DNA of 64,000 nucleotides from Perkinsus chesapeaki (taxonomy: Eukaryota; Perkinsozoa; Perkinsida; Perkinsidae): assembly GCA_013115145.1 (NCBI GenBank), contig JAAPAO010000012.1:62478-126477 (forward strand). The letters are read 5' to 3'. Both the position numbers and the translations under genes were made by a program. The stretch's first letter is position 1. Every line of letters begins with the position of its first letter. Under the pieces are notes generated by a model. The model made no database searches. It was not told where the DNA came from and worked only from the letters and a program-made list of their open reading frames with translations. This document shows positions 21,774 through 31,482 of the stretch, in pieces.

Positions 21774-24210
21774 ATGCCAGACCTTAGCAAAGATGACAAC
21801 ACAGCTATCCAGGACGTCTTGGGATCGGAAACCATCAGCTACTATGACTTGCTTGATCGTAGCTCTGGGTCACATCCAGAGAAGAGCGAGTGCAAGACAA
21901 TCATTGGATTACTGCGCTCCAAGGCTCCGGAAAAGGTCGTCAGGTAGGAATATGCCGCTGACGCTATGGTCACTAACTTTGTCATATTCGTTAGGTTCCG
22001 AGGATTCCAGTGTTATCGATAAAGATGGAGCTAAATGCACCGTTGCAGGAACTCCTAAGCCCTACGAGCGTGCCACGCTCAGCGTGGTCCATTTTTGGTA
22101 TTTGCAAAATTGAAAGCACACCAGCACTGAATATTTAGGAGACCGGTACGACTGACGATATCGCAAGCGCGGACGTTCACAAACAGCAGCCGTGACACCG
22201 AGCACCGTTGCGCCTCCGTATTAAACAAGAAACCTGAGAAGAATCTACACCATATGTTAATCGCCGTCTCTGCTGCGGTAGGCGGGCGGCTGGTCCAAAA
22301 GTTTTGGACCAAAACCAAGTTCGACGCCAAGCGCCGACTCTTAGCAGTGGCTGAGTCGAGGGGGGCTCGCTTAGTTCCTTTTGAGCTGAATATCTTAGCG
22401 GCCCTACTTTCTACGAAGTGGCCACCAGGGGGACTAATTCGATACTCAAGCACAACATTCTCACTGGGCCTTATGGCCCGCGCCTGAGATCGGAGGATCT
22501 CTCGGACGCAAGGAAGATAGCTTCTAGACTTTCAAAAAACCATGAGCGTTGGTTCTTGGCGAACGGAAAAACTTGTTCAGCGATCGACGCCGACAGAGAG
22601 GTAAGGTGCGGTGCTTGACGTAACATAGCTTGACTTGCCTTAGGCTGAATGTGGAGAAACATCTCCAGCGATTGACGCAGACAGAGAGGTAAAAAAAGAA
22701 ACGTTCACTTCCCGACTCAACATAGCTCGATCTGCTCTAGGCTGAATGTGGGGAAACATCTACAGCGATTGCGAATGGAGTTGTACGACCCCACCGTGAA
22801 GGTGAACCGGAAGCTCCTACATCCTACCCTAGCGTAAGCTCTCTCTCAAAAGTAGTCCATCTTCCCGTGATTCAAAACATCTTTACAATGAAGAATGCCG
22901 AACAGCGCTCCGTCGAGAACGACCGTATCTCGCTGAACCTTCCGAAACTCCCTGCTCAACTGGCATTCCGAGTAACTCCGGCAAGCCCGCATCGAGTAGT
23001 CCTAGTACTGCATGCTGGCGGATCTGTAACTAACCACTTCGGTTCGTCACGGGGAACATGGTGGCCCAACTCGAGTCGGTGCATGTCGGTAAAAGCGACA
23101 ATAGGGCCTGGTGAAAGTGCTCAAATTCATGGGAAGATCTCTGTGGCGCTGTTATTCTCGATCTACAGTAGCAAGACTGACGGCTGCGAGGGCTACTCAA
23201 CCTCTTGCCGATGAAGAACACCAGGGACCATTCACCGATGAGAAGGTTCTGCCGTTTCACATCGCCTCACTGTCTCTAAATACTCGATCCAGACAGGTTG
23301 TAATGAGTCTAACACCAGAAACGTTGGAGGCCGATATGCTTCAAGGTAGCAACCAGAACAAGAGGTTCATGGCTGAGCAATCTTATCTTAGATGGTTGCT
23401 CTGCTATGATGTTCTTACTGGTGAGCCGGTAATAATGTTATGCAATTAGCATTGGCAAGTAAAACTGTGATCTTTTCAGGTGGCGGTTATCACCTACACT
23501 TAGCAGGCGAGTCACCAACTTCTAAAGCTTACTGGTTATCTCTAGGCTGGCGCAACAGCCGCTGTGGACGAACCAGCAACAGTTGGCCGTTTAGGCAGCG
23601 GCTCAAAGTTGCTGTCTTCTCCCGACAGATTGGTCCCAATTGGGACCGACGATGTCTAACAACGGTAACAGAGGTACCGTACTACGCAGAATTGAACGCT
23701 CTACTCATTATCGAGCAAATTCCGCGTACCCACTGTTGTTTTAGTGACGGCAACTGTCGCGGTGGACTGCCGCTTTGGCCCCTTGTGCGATGTACAAGGT
23801 TTGACCAACAAGCGCTTTGGCTGCGTCCCAACCGATGCGACCAAAAGTAGATGGCCGCTTCAGTTTGTCTTCAAGACACCAACTCTGAACCATTCCATAA
23901 CTTTGCATCGGTTGACGGCTTTCATCGTTGAGTGGCATGTATGTATTATATACAGTTGGCCTTATATACTATATAAGGCCGCGTGTCAGAGCCATTGCAG
24001 ACTACATCAATGGCAATGAAGGATGCTTGGCTACTGTTTGGGTCAAGCCCGGGAGGGCTGTCGCGATAGCGGACGAGCCGGGTGCCATCACAGAGTCAGA
24101 ACTACATGTTTACTCTTCGCGGCCTTTCCATTCCAATCCTGATTTCCTTAATAAAGTCGTGGCTATGGGGTGGGAAATTTGCTTTCTTTGCGTAGCATAT
24201 TCTTGTGTGT
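21774..24210 (+). CDS. Unrecognised multi-exon gene with a tandemly repeated mini-exon
   Basis: Exon 1 (21774-21942) starts MPDLSKDDNTAIQDVLGS. Later coding blocks: about 22418-22600 (LSDARKIASRLSKNHERWFL), the repeated mini-exons at 22644-22783, about 23170-23430 (FTDEKVLPFHIASLSLNTRS; LEADMLQGSNQNKRFMAEQS), about 23551-23660 (DEPATVGRLGSGSKLLSSPD) and about 24012-24150 (GCLATVWVKPGRAVAIADEP). Short GT-AG introns separate them, one containing a 10+1+10 hairpin (22291-22311) and another an 11+1+11 hairpin (23958-23980). Not all joins could be made in frame, especially 21990-22400, so the model is approximate and the 3' end uncertain. No domain recognised. Confidence 0.45.
22291..22311. repeat. 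Perfect hairpin, 10-bp arms, 1-nt loop
   Basis: TGGTCCAAAA, G, TTTTGGACCA. A second one of the same form, 7+1+7, lies at 22066-22080. Confidence 0.92.
22570..22785 (+). repeat. Tandem duplication of a mini-exon with its intron
   Basis: The block ...CAGCGATYGACGC-GACAGAGAG|GTAA...TAG|GCTGAATGTGG-GAAACATCT occurs twice in a row (exon copies begin at about 22644 and 22741). The spliced peptide would read AIDADRE-AECGETSPAIDADRE-AECGETSTAIANG. Exon, donor, intron start and acceptor are all duplicated at DNA level. Confidence 0.85.
23958..23980. repeat. Perfect hairpin, 11-bp arms, 1-nt loop
   Basis: GGCCTTATATA, C, TATATAAGGCC. It lies in a probable intron of the gene above. Confidence 0.92.
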
Positions 24211-24660
24211 AGATTGAAACGTGAAGTTAGAGACCCTAGCCTACTCAATATCAGACTCTGATAATCAGAGCCATCCAAGGACCTCAGAGGCATAATATCA
24301 ACCAACCGAGTACGTGAAACGGCCGCTCATCGAATGTATTATTATTTTTTAGATGCCACAGCACAGCAAGCTGTTAACCAAGGGAATCAGGCCGCTTTTC
24401 CAGCACAACCAGTAGTATATCGTTATCGTTGAATACGTTCATACGTTCAATAGCTTGACTTGAAACTGCGCTCGTATTACTCTCGTCGCTATTGCCTCTT
24501 TTTAGGTCAATATCGCACCATTTGAGATCGAGACGAGACCGACAATCTCGAACTCCCGAGTCTCGATGCCGCTCTCTGTAGAAGCCACTTCAGCAAGCAA
24601 CGTTAAATTTTCACTAAGAATAGCTGAGCTGGTTGAGTTTCGGGGCTCGAGAGTCTTGAG

Positions 24661-24694
24661 TCATGACCTGTACTACAGGTCCTGTAGGTCATGA
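24661..24694. repeat. Nested inverted repeat with two alternative inner hairpins
   Basis: Outer arms TCATGACCT (24661-24669) and AGGTCATGA (24686-24694). Inside, CCTGTA-C-TACAGG and TACAGG-T-CCTGTA share the middle arm. Confidence 0.88.
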
Positions 24695-24740
24695 GCTCGA
24701 ACCCGGCAGTGAGATCACTCATTGAGAGGATTTTGTATGC

Positions 24741-24809
24741 ATCCCTGGCACCGTGCCAGTGGCACGCAAACTATATCCGTTTGTGTCACACAAATTGTGT
24801 GCCAGGGAT
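24741..24809. repeat. Branched multi-hairpin block (69 nt)
   Basis: Closing stem ATCCCTGGCAC (24741-24751) pairs with GTGCCAGGGAT (24799-24809). Between them lie CGTGCCA-G-TGGCACG (24752-24766), CAAAC/GTTTG (24767-24783) and CACACAA-A-TTGTGTG (24787-24801, overlapping the closing arm). Such a fold is a cruciform or multi-branch loop, not a simple palindrome. It does not fit a tRNA (no D or T arm consensus). Confidence 0.88.
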
Positions 24810-25037
24810 AACTGGGATAACTCTTCTCGTCGGTCTAACTGACGAAAAGCGTTTCGCAGAGCACGCGGAACTTCACTACGGAGGCGTGTACCGGCCAGCT
24901 CATAAGATACAGTAGTTATGGTGCAAAATTTGCACTGCACATTCCCCGGTATTCGTGTCCATGGACTCACTGTCCGTGGCATGGTGAGGAAATTATAATT
25001 TCATGGATGTAGTACAAATTTCACTCTAAATTTTAGT

Positions 25038-25062
25038 AAATTACAGTTTTAAACTGTAATTT
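25038..25062. repeat. Perfect hairpin, 12-bp arms, 1-nt loop
   Basis: AAATTACAGTTT, T, AAACTGTAATTT. Confidence 0.93.
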
Positions 25063-25572
25063 GAAATACTGTTTGTTATTCTCAATGTCCAAGTAGCTAC
25101 TTTTGTTAGTTTTGTGTCCGAATTATTTTACTAGTTGGTGTCCTTATGCCGCATAAGCACACGCATAAGATATACGCTATTGGACCGCGGCGGTCCTATA
25201 GCTCCCTTGAGGGTCAAGCTCTGCTTTAACTTATTTCTAACTTGAGTTACAACCGTGCGTCTCGGAGTCGCCCGAAGTCGGAATGGGGGGTGAAGCGGAG
25301 TCGCTCACTACTAGTCCCATAACCGGTTATCAAACCTTACAGCTTTCGATCGACACCAACAAATCTTAAATATCCATAATCATGTAAACTATGACGACTC
25401 GTCATTGACGAGCACAGTATTTACCATTGACCGACACAAGAGAAGTCGAGGTCAGCCAAGTTTGGTATTGACAGCATTGATGAGTGTTATCGAAACATCG
25501 GTCTTGGAGCCTCCTAAGCTACAGGCTAATGAAACTATAGCTCGGGATTCTCGAGCCGGGAGATTAAGTGAT

Positions 25573-25620
25573 ACTAGGTTACCTAGTCTTAACTTCTACC
25601 TAGTCTAGGTAGAAGTTAAG
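25573..25620. repeat. Two adjacent perfect hairpins, 7+1+7 and 15+3+15
   Basis: ACTAGGT-T-ACCTAGT (25573-25587) is followed without a gap by CTTAACTTCTACCTA (25588-25602), GTC, and its exact complement to 25620. Confidence 0.95.
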
Positions 25621-25838
25621 TTTTCAACCCTGAGTCAAACGAGAACACGGTACCTAAGAATAGGTCTGTTCTTCAGCTGAGAATAAGAATTGAAGTGGGA
25701 ATAATATTGTATTATAAGCTAGGGCTGAGGACCATCAAACTATCATCATGCACGGCACTGAGCTCCGGGGTGAGCTCTTGAGAGGTTCGGCCTTGTGGGT
25801 GGCATTACGAACATGTTACACGGGCCTAGAGGAGATGG

Positions 25839-27462
25839 TCACCAGATAGTACCATAAGAGCGAGTAGGTTTACCATCAGGCCTTTCATCTTGTTTCTTGA
25901 CAATCCTCATATATCCTCCTTCACCCCACTCTTCTCCCCTCGAGTTCTTGAGAATCCAATAGCTACCATTAATAACCAATCACGTGAATTTTATCGCATC
26001 TCGCACTCACTCTTTTCCCACATTTGTGTCCGTTCCAAACCCGACTAATAACATAGCATGGTCTGGCTTGCCATTGCACTCCTGGCCTGCAAACGGATGT
26101 GATAGACATCCGTGACACGGGTAACACCGTGTTACCAACACGGATTCCGTGTAACCCCGCGTGGTAGCACGGGAGTACTCCGGGGTTGCCAATACGGCTT
26201 GTTTATCAGAATATATCTCCTTACTATCAAACACTCCTCCTTTGTACTGTTGGAATTCGTGGGAGTTCGCAGAGATGCCCACAGCCACTGGGCCTAGGCG
26301 AAGGTGTGTAGCTACGAGTTGGGAATCTCGAGGTGGGATTATCCGAATATCGAAGCTTCTCAGGTCTCCAACCTACGAAAAGCTCTGTACGACCAAACAG
26401 CATACCTCTTGCCTGTAAACATTGATCTCCCTTGTTCGAGACGATGGCGTTGTTGCATGTCCCATTTTGTTCGGTGTAGAGGTAGCTGCTTGCTGAGACG
26501 ATCCCTTTGTCACTCACATATCTCATTGCGTACACGGGCTTGCCATCAATACAGCCGCTGAGATGCAAATATAACTATATATGTATAAGTTGTACAGAGA
26601 CTCAATCATTGAGACTCTCAATCAGAAGCGAAATGGTCTCATATCATCTTGTCACATGGTGGGGCTCACCGGTTTCCAAAATCGCCTGAGCAGTCTACAA
26701 TTTGCTGCACTGAAAATTCGACAAGGCTTTTGGTTTTGATCTGGAAAGCTGATTCAAGCGCACCTGACAACTGTTGTCAGACAACATAAGTTCATCCATT
26801 CGAGTACCGCCCTCCTCAACATACCTACTGCCGCGAACGCATAGCAGCTACCGCAGTCGCCTTGATCCTTGGGTGGAGTTACGGCGCCATTATTTACCCA
26901 ATTGATTGCTTCGCCTGCAAATGTGTGACCCCCGGCCCGGCTACTTATTGTCGGAGATTTCTGCGAGAGGCGGGTTGCCGAAGGCTCATTGCCTGAAACA
27001 ATTATGCGTGGATACAAAGTATTTATTTCCAGCCGTACCTGGATCACCTAAACAGCTACGTATTTTGGCCATCTCTTGTGACTCAAGGAATGTCACCCTA
27101 TTTGCTTCCATCTTGAATGAAGCTAAAACCGACCAGCTTTCCAATTATTGGAATCCAATACGCCGTTTATTCTATGATCGCATACAATTGCCAGCATTGT
27201 GCTTTTCAATGAGCTTGTAGTTCTCGGTGAAGATTTTGAATCGATAATCGTTCTCCTTATAACCGTATCTTAGACCATACCTGATATTAATGCGGCACAA
27301 GTATTTATTAGAAAAGCGTGGCATCGTGATGAGGTAGCTTCACCAACGCGCCTACTTTTTCTTAAGGCGACCATAAACATCTCCTATTTCCTTCAGAGAG
27401 GCTCCAGTTGACAGGGTAATCAGCAACACCAAATGGAAGAAGATAGCTTGACAGCGTAGCAT
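25839..27462 (-). CDS. Cathepsin L-like papain-family cysteine protease, preproenzyme
   Basis: Secreted or lysosomal C1A protease. ATG 27462 opens a signal peptide (MLRCQAIFFHLVLLITLSTG). An I29 propeptide follows (YKENDYRFKIFTENYKLIEK, then SFKMEANRVTFL). The mature part has all active-site elements: oxyanion Gln and nucleophile in KDQGDCGSCYAFAAVG, catalytic His in PDHAMLLVGFG and Asn in YWILKNSRGEEWGEGGY. It ends SYGTIW, TGA at 25839. At least seven short introns; joins such as AVG|ALESAF and VFD|SQECNGKPDH are confirmed by frame and homology. The intron 26097-26224 is mostly hairpins, and another hairpin (26764-26780) ends exactly at a splice acceptor. Intact and probably functional. Confidence 0.93.
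26110..26187. repeat. Back-to-back hairpins filling a cathepsin intron
   Basis: In order: CCGTG-A-CACGG, GGTAACAC-C-GTGTTACC (26120-26136), ACACGGA-T-TCCGTGT (26138-26152), then closing arms AACCCC/GGGGTT (26153-26158, 26182-26187) around CGTG-GTAG-CACG and the palindrome GGAGTACTCC. About 78 of the intron's 128 nt are in hairpins. Confidence 0.9.
26764..26780. repeat. Hairpin abutting a 3' splice site in the cathepsin gene
   Basis: CTGACAAC-T-GTTGTCAG (8+1+8). On the coding (-) strand its last two bases are the intron's terminal AG before the exon reading GALESAFQ. Confidence 0.85.
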
Positions 27463-27909
27463 GATTCACTAGAGAACAATGCCAGCACTTATACATTCTA
27501 TATCACTTAAATGCCAAAACAGGATGGCCGGCTCGGCCCCCACGAGAGCTCTAAGGTGTACCGCTAAGAGTTCAGGAAAGATGGTCTTCAACTCGCAGCA
27601 TCTGGCGCGACATGACATCCATCAATGATAGACCATCATGTCACGAAATATATTATTTGTCATGTCACGTGTAACTCAAACGGTGTGAACCACAACGCAT
27701 TACCGCTTTTTCCTCGTAGCACCAGTACCGGGCGAGTAGGTTCTTATTCTAAACTCGAGCAATGCTCGGCCTTAGAGCCGGATACTTAGATAACTTGCCA
27801 GCCTAAGGCGGGTGTAATGGCCCAAAGCAGAGCTTGTAAGATATGATTTAGAGTTGCTGTTCAGAGTTGCTGCAGTCCGCGGTGCTTGTAGCGGCTACAA
27901 CGTGAGCTA
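27463..27909. other. Gap upstream of the cathepsin gene
   Basis: No exon supported. It presumably holds the cathepsin promoter and leader. Small inverted repeats occur, e.g. CGAGCA-A-TGCTCG near 27760 and GCCTTAG/CTAAGGC around 27770-27808. Confidence 0.5.
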
Positions 27910-28053
27910 CAATGTAGCTCAGTATGAGAAAGTCAAGGATTCTCTCTATGTGCGTAGAAGAGTAAAGGTCGGTAGAACGCGTGCTTCCATCAGGCCGTTG
28001 AAAATAATATTCCCGTGGACGGCCAGCACTACATCGATCACCAATTGAAACGC
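27910..28053 (+). pseudogene. Truncated duplicate of a POLD1 segment
   Basis: About 140 bases closely match the POLD1 region 18918-19061: the exon piece around GTAGCTCAGTATGAGAAAG, the short intron beginning GTGCGT, and the exon start encoding [17 protein letters not shown]. Because the intron is copied too, this is a DNA-level duplication and not a retrocopy. Similarity stops abruptly on both sides and no other polymerase exons are nearby, so it is a non-functional fragment. It differs from the parent at scattered positions, so it is not very recent. Confidence 0.9.
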
Positions 28054-29424
28054 TTTTCCCTATTGGGAGCAGCAGTCCCTCGGAAGAACTCCGCGCTATG
28101 TAGAATGCGGGGTCGTTCCTATTTAGATAAGCAACTTGTCACAATCCATTCGCCTGAGCTAAGGGCGGGTATGCTGAGGCTCAGCTGCTCATGAGCAGCT
28201 GAGCTGACAGCACTTCGATCTGGTCAGCGGCGGCCGCTGAGAGAGGGCCGTCACAGAGCGACGCAGTCGATGAAACGGTGAATCGACTCGGGTTTCTCGG
28301 TGAAGTCTGCTGCTGCTGATGAAACACAACGCGCTCCAGCGATTGTGGTGTTCCCCGCGTCTCCTGCGTCGATTAGTATCTGTAACAAAGATACCACGGC
28401 CAGCAAGGACCCGATTAACGAGAATTGTAGCGAAATTGTTGTTCTTCTCAGAACCAGCTCGCTGCAGTCTGATTTTCTCGCACTTGAACTTCCGCGGTGT
28501 TGCGAGTGGACCACTTCATTCTGCGGGACGATTTCAATTCAGGCTTCCTACGCAGTCGATCGAGGAGACCTGTCCCACACAGACTAGTGATTAGTTACTA
28601 ATCTGGCCCTATGGTGTGCAGATGTCCGACCACGTCGATCACTTCTTCAATGAAGAATCCTCATCACCTAATTATGAGGGGTAGATGTGATATAGAGCCA
28701 AATTGACTCAGCCAATGTAAATTAAGAGGACGCGGAAATGTTATTGTATAGCATCTCGGCTTAAACCCTCTGCAACTACGTGATTATTAGTTTGAGTAAC
28801 GATATGTATCCCCCAGCATTGTATGGTGGCTTATGGCTACCGATAAGTTATATGTTGTCATAACACGACGCATTTCAGTCGTGAAAGATTTGCCAGCGTT
28901 GATGGACCTCCAGCGACGAGTTATAAACATACCCTTCTAAGCAATTCGTAAGCTGACAACTGGAGGGTTCGACTTTACGTCATCAGTACTCACGTCGTTA
29001 TGTTTTCTGTATTTGATGAGCCAGGCTTGGTTGTTCACGATTAATGACTAGTGCGGTGACGCTAATCCACAGTACGACTAAGCGCACTCAGTGACAAACT
29101 AAAAACTGGGGTACCGAATGTTAATAGAGAGTATATTCCTGTTGAGGCCCGTGCCGATAAAATGAAAACGTTCGATCATCAACAACATCTTATCAGTCTG
29201 ACTTCCATCAGTTGAAAGCGCAATCGGGGAGCTTGCGACTCTTCCGCTCTCATAGTTCGGGTGATGTCGCAAGGATGGACTTGGAGCCAGTATCTGTGGA
29301 GGTGCAAACTCCAGTGGAAGTATTCCACTTATGCCATTGGGAACTCGAGCATTCATATGGGACTGCAAGCTTCTCCTATGTGGTTGCAGTGGAGAATTCC
29401 CGTAAGAAACCAATAAGCAATTCA
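28054..29424. other. Non-coding stretch with a strong palindrome pair
   Basis: No exon supported in about 1.4 kb. Contains a 26-bp loopless palindrome (28179-28204, arm GCTCAGCTGCTCA) and TCAGCGGC-G-GCCGCTGA (28224-28240). Frames open on both strands at 28251-28590 have no convincing coding character. Confidence 0.55.
28179..28240. repeat. 26-bp perfect palindrome plus an 8+1+8 hairpin
   Basis: 28179-28191 and 28192-28204 are exact reverse complements with no spacer. 28224-28240 is a second perfect hairpin 20 bases later. Confidence 0.95.
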
Positions 29425-31482
29425 CTAGTGGAGAGGTTGCTCTCCGAAATGGCATCGTGAGTTTAATAGTACAGACTTAAGCCTACACTGGTCTTTCCTT
29501 CTTATAGACATAGCACTGTTGACAAAACGCTTGATCAAATCCATAGCCGCATCAGGCTGATTCATGGGAACCATATGGCCAGCATTTCTACATGCAAAGT
29601 AACATGCGAGTGAGGCTATACGTAGAAGTCTGGTTACCGAACAGAGTAATGACTCAATGGGCCAAAGTGGCATTCGTATCCATAGACAGCTTCCTCTGGA
29701 CTGGTTGGCTGAGAATATACAAACCGTGGGGCATCGATATGAGACGACAGACAAGAAGGCTGAGCTGTGTTTTGCATGACTCTTCTAGCCCGAAAGTGTT
29801 ATGACTCGGTGTTTGACCAACAATAGAGGATAGAACCACGCGCTAAACTTACGTCGGGTCCCCTCCATATATTCCGCTTGCTGGCAAGGAAACCGGCCAT
29901 GCCATCCCACACCATTTCCGGAATCCAGGCGTTTGTCCTGGAATTCAAGCGATGTGACTTATGATGTGAGAAACGCTCACGCTAGCAAGCCGTCCCTCGC
30001 ATCTTTGTCTCCTTGGTAAAGCATGACCGGCACTTTAGCGTTGAGCAGAGGGGGTAAGCAGTGCATCATGGGCTTCATTATGTCTTCAAGCAAATGCTTG
30101 TGAACGGCATCATCAGTTCTGATAAACGTACCATCTGAAGCCTAGCGCGAAGTAAGAGCTACCCGAAATGTCTGTCCGCAGGGACATGGAAGGTTTCTTT
30201 AACCTCAGGGAGATTTAAAAAATGCTGTAGCCTCTCGTCGAGAAAACTGTAAGTACCAGTGACTCTGAGGAGGACAGCTAGTAATACAGTATTCCCTAGC
30301 AGCGCCAGGGATCACCGAACGTCGTAGATGTTAACTCCACCGCTCTCTTCCAGCATCATTTTCTCAAGGCTCTCGCGAAGCGTCAAGGCTTCCAACCATC
30401 TGAGGAAGCGAATGGCCATTGCAGATGACTCACAAAAATAACTTTTCTTCTAGGGCAAGCTTCTTCGCCTTCTGTCCCAGTTCACGGGCTTCATCAATCT
30501 TATCGGGGCCGATAAGGCCGAAATAGTACGCAACATCGGCTTTGGCGGCAACTTGGAAAGCTAAAACAATACAGAGGTCGTTTGTCACCCGATATCGCGA
30601 TGGGATATCGTTCAGTATTCCACACCGAGGACCATGTGAAATGGACTGACCTGGAAAGGTGAGTCCATTTCCTATGGCAACTCCACTGAGGGGTGTCTTA
30701 TCGATAGGGTTCTCTATTAGGTACTTCCCTAAGGCCGGGATATAGTGGCCTGCGTATGATTCACCAACGATGAACCTATTGGAAGATAATCGGAAGAAAG
30801 TGCCAATGGGCGGCTTACAATGGATGCTCTTTTAGCTCAGGTTTGACTTCCCTATAGAATGTCGTTAGGAACGTATACAACTGCTCTGTCACATCATGTT
30901 CGGTACTATTGGCATAACCTTCCGGATAGTCAGTGTAACTGTAACCAGTCCCCACTGGGCTATCAACAAACACCATGTGGTAAGAATTAGCCCAGGTTAC
31001 ATTTCTACGAACCTATGTTGATCAAACGAACGATGCTGTTGGCAAGATCACAGACTTACGAGGGTTGTGTTGTTGATCAAGTTGAGAGGGCCCATCTCAA
31101 AGAAATTGCCGAAGAACCCAGGGGCACCGGGCCCGCCTTGGAGCCACAGAATCAAGGGTGTATTTTTGTCGTCTTTAAGCAAATCATCAAGCGGGGGAAA
31201 GTACCTTGTTAAAAAATACGACCAGTACTTCTACCTACAATGTTAATGATTGGCACTACCAATAGAACATGGAAGAATTGAAATTGGTATCAACTGCTAC
31301 CATTCCAGCATCACTTTGTATTTCTGTAACCTTAAAAGGTTGAGGTGGTCGAATAGCGCGTTCACAAGAGGCGCCATTCTTACCCGAGTATCTTTTGATA
31401 TTTTATTCAGGTCTACCGGTAGGCTAAAGACGCCAAGAGTATAAAGGATAGCCAGCCACGTAGTGCAGAGCCTTGCTGGCAT
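29425..31482 (-). CDS. Serine carboxypeptidase (S10 family), copy 1
   Basis: Secreted or vacuolar carboxypeptidase removing C-terminal residues. ATG 31482 starts a signal peptide (MPARLCTTWLAILYTLGVFS). Next comes the oxyanion/substrate region (LWLQGGPGAPGFFGN, near 31130), then VFVDSPVGTGYSYTDYPEGY (near 30950) and nucleophile Ser in GESYAGHYIPALGKYL (near 30765). Catalytic Asp is in VPVMLYQGDKDARDG (near 30025) and His in NAGHMVPMNQPDAAMDLIKR (near 29560). The triad is complete. Short introns, including 30561-30650. The last exon boundary is uncertain; I use the frame ending at 29425. Its tandem partner starts 5 kb to the right on the same strand and shares near-identical central exons. Confidence 0.9.

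Larger units (their letters stand above)
24300..25838. other. Convergent strand-switch region, gene-free and hairpin-rich
   Basis: To the left genes read mainly +, to the right all supported genes read -, so 3' ends face each other here. No exon could be supported. Perfect or near-perfect inverted repeats: 24661-24694, 24741-24809 (branched), 24924-24938 (7+1+7), 25038-25062 (12+1+12), 25177-25201, 25319-25330 (12-bp palindrome) and 25573-25620. This is the densest hairpin block outside the giant intron. Confidence 0.7.

Noticed and set aside
22570-22785. Direct repeats with spacers resembling a tiny CRISPR array
   Set aside because: Only two units, containing exon and intron signals in frame; it is a duplicated exon in a eukaryotic gene.
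25405-25608. Open frame of 67 codons at the strand switch
   Set aside because: It runs into the 15+3+15 hairpin, has no coding character and no splice partners.
28251-28590. Overlapping open frames on both strands near 28.4 kb
   Set aside because: Neither has a signal peptide, domain or splice support, and the composition is similar in both directions.
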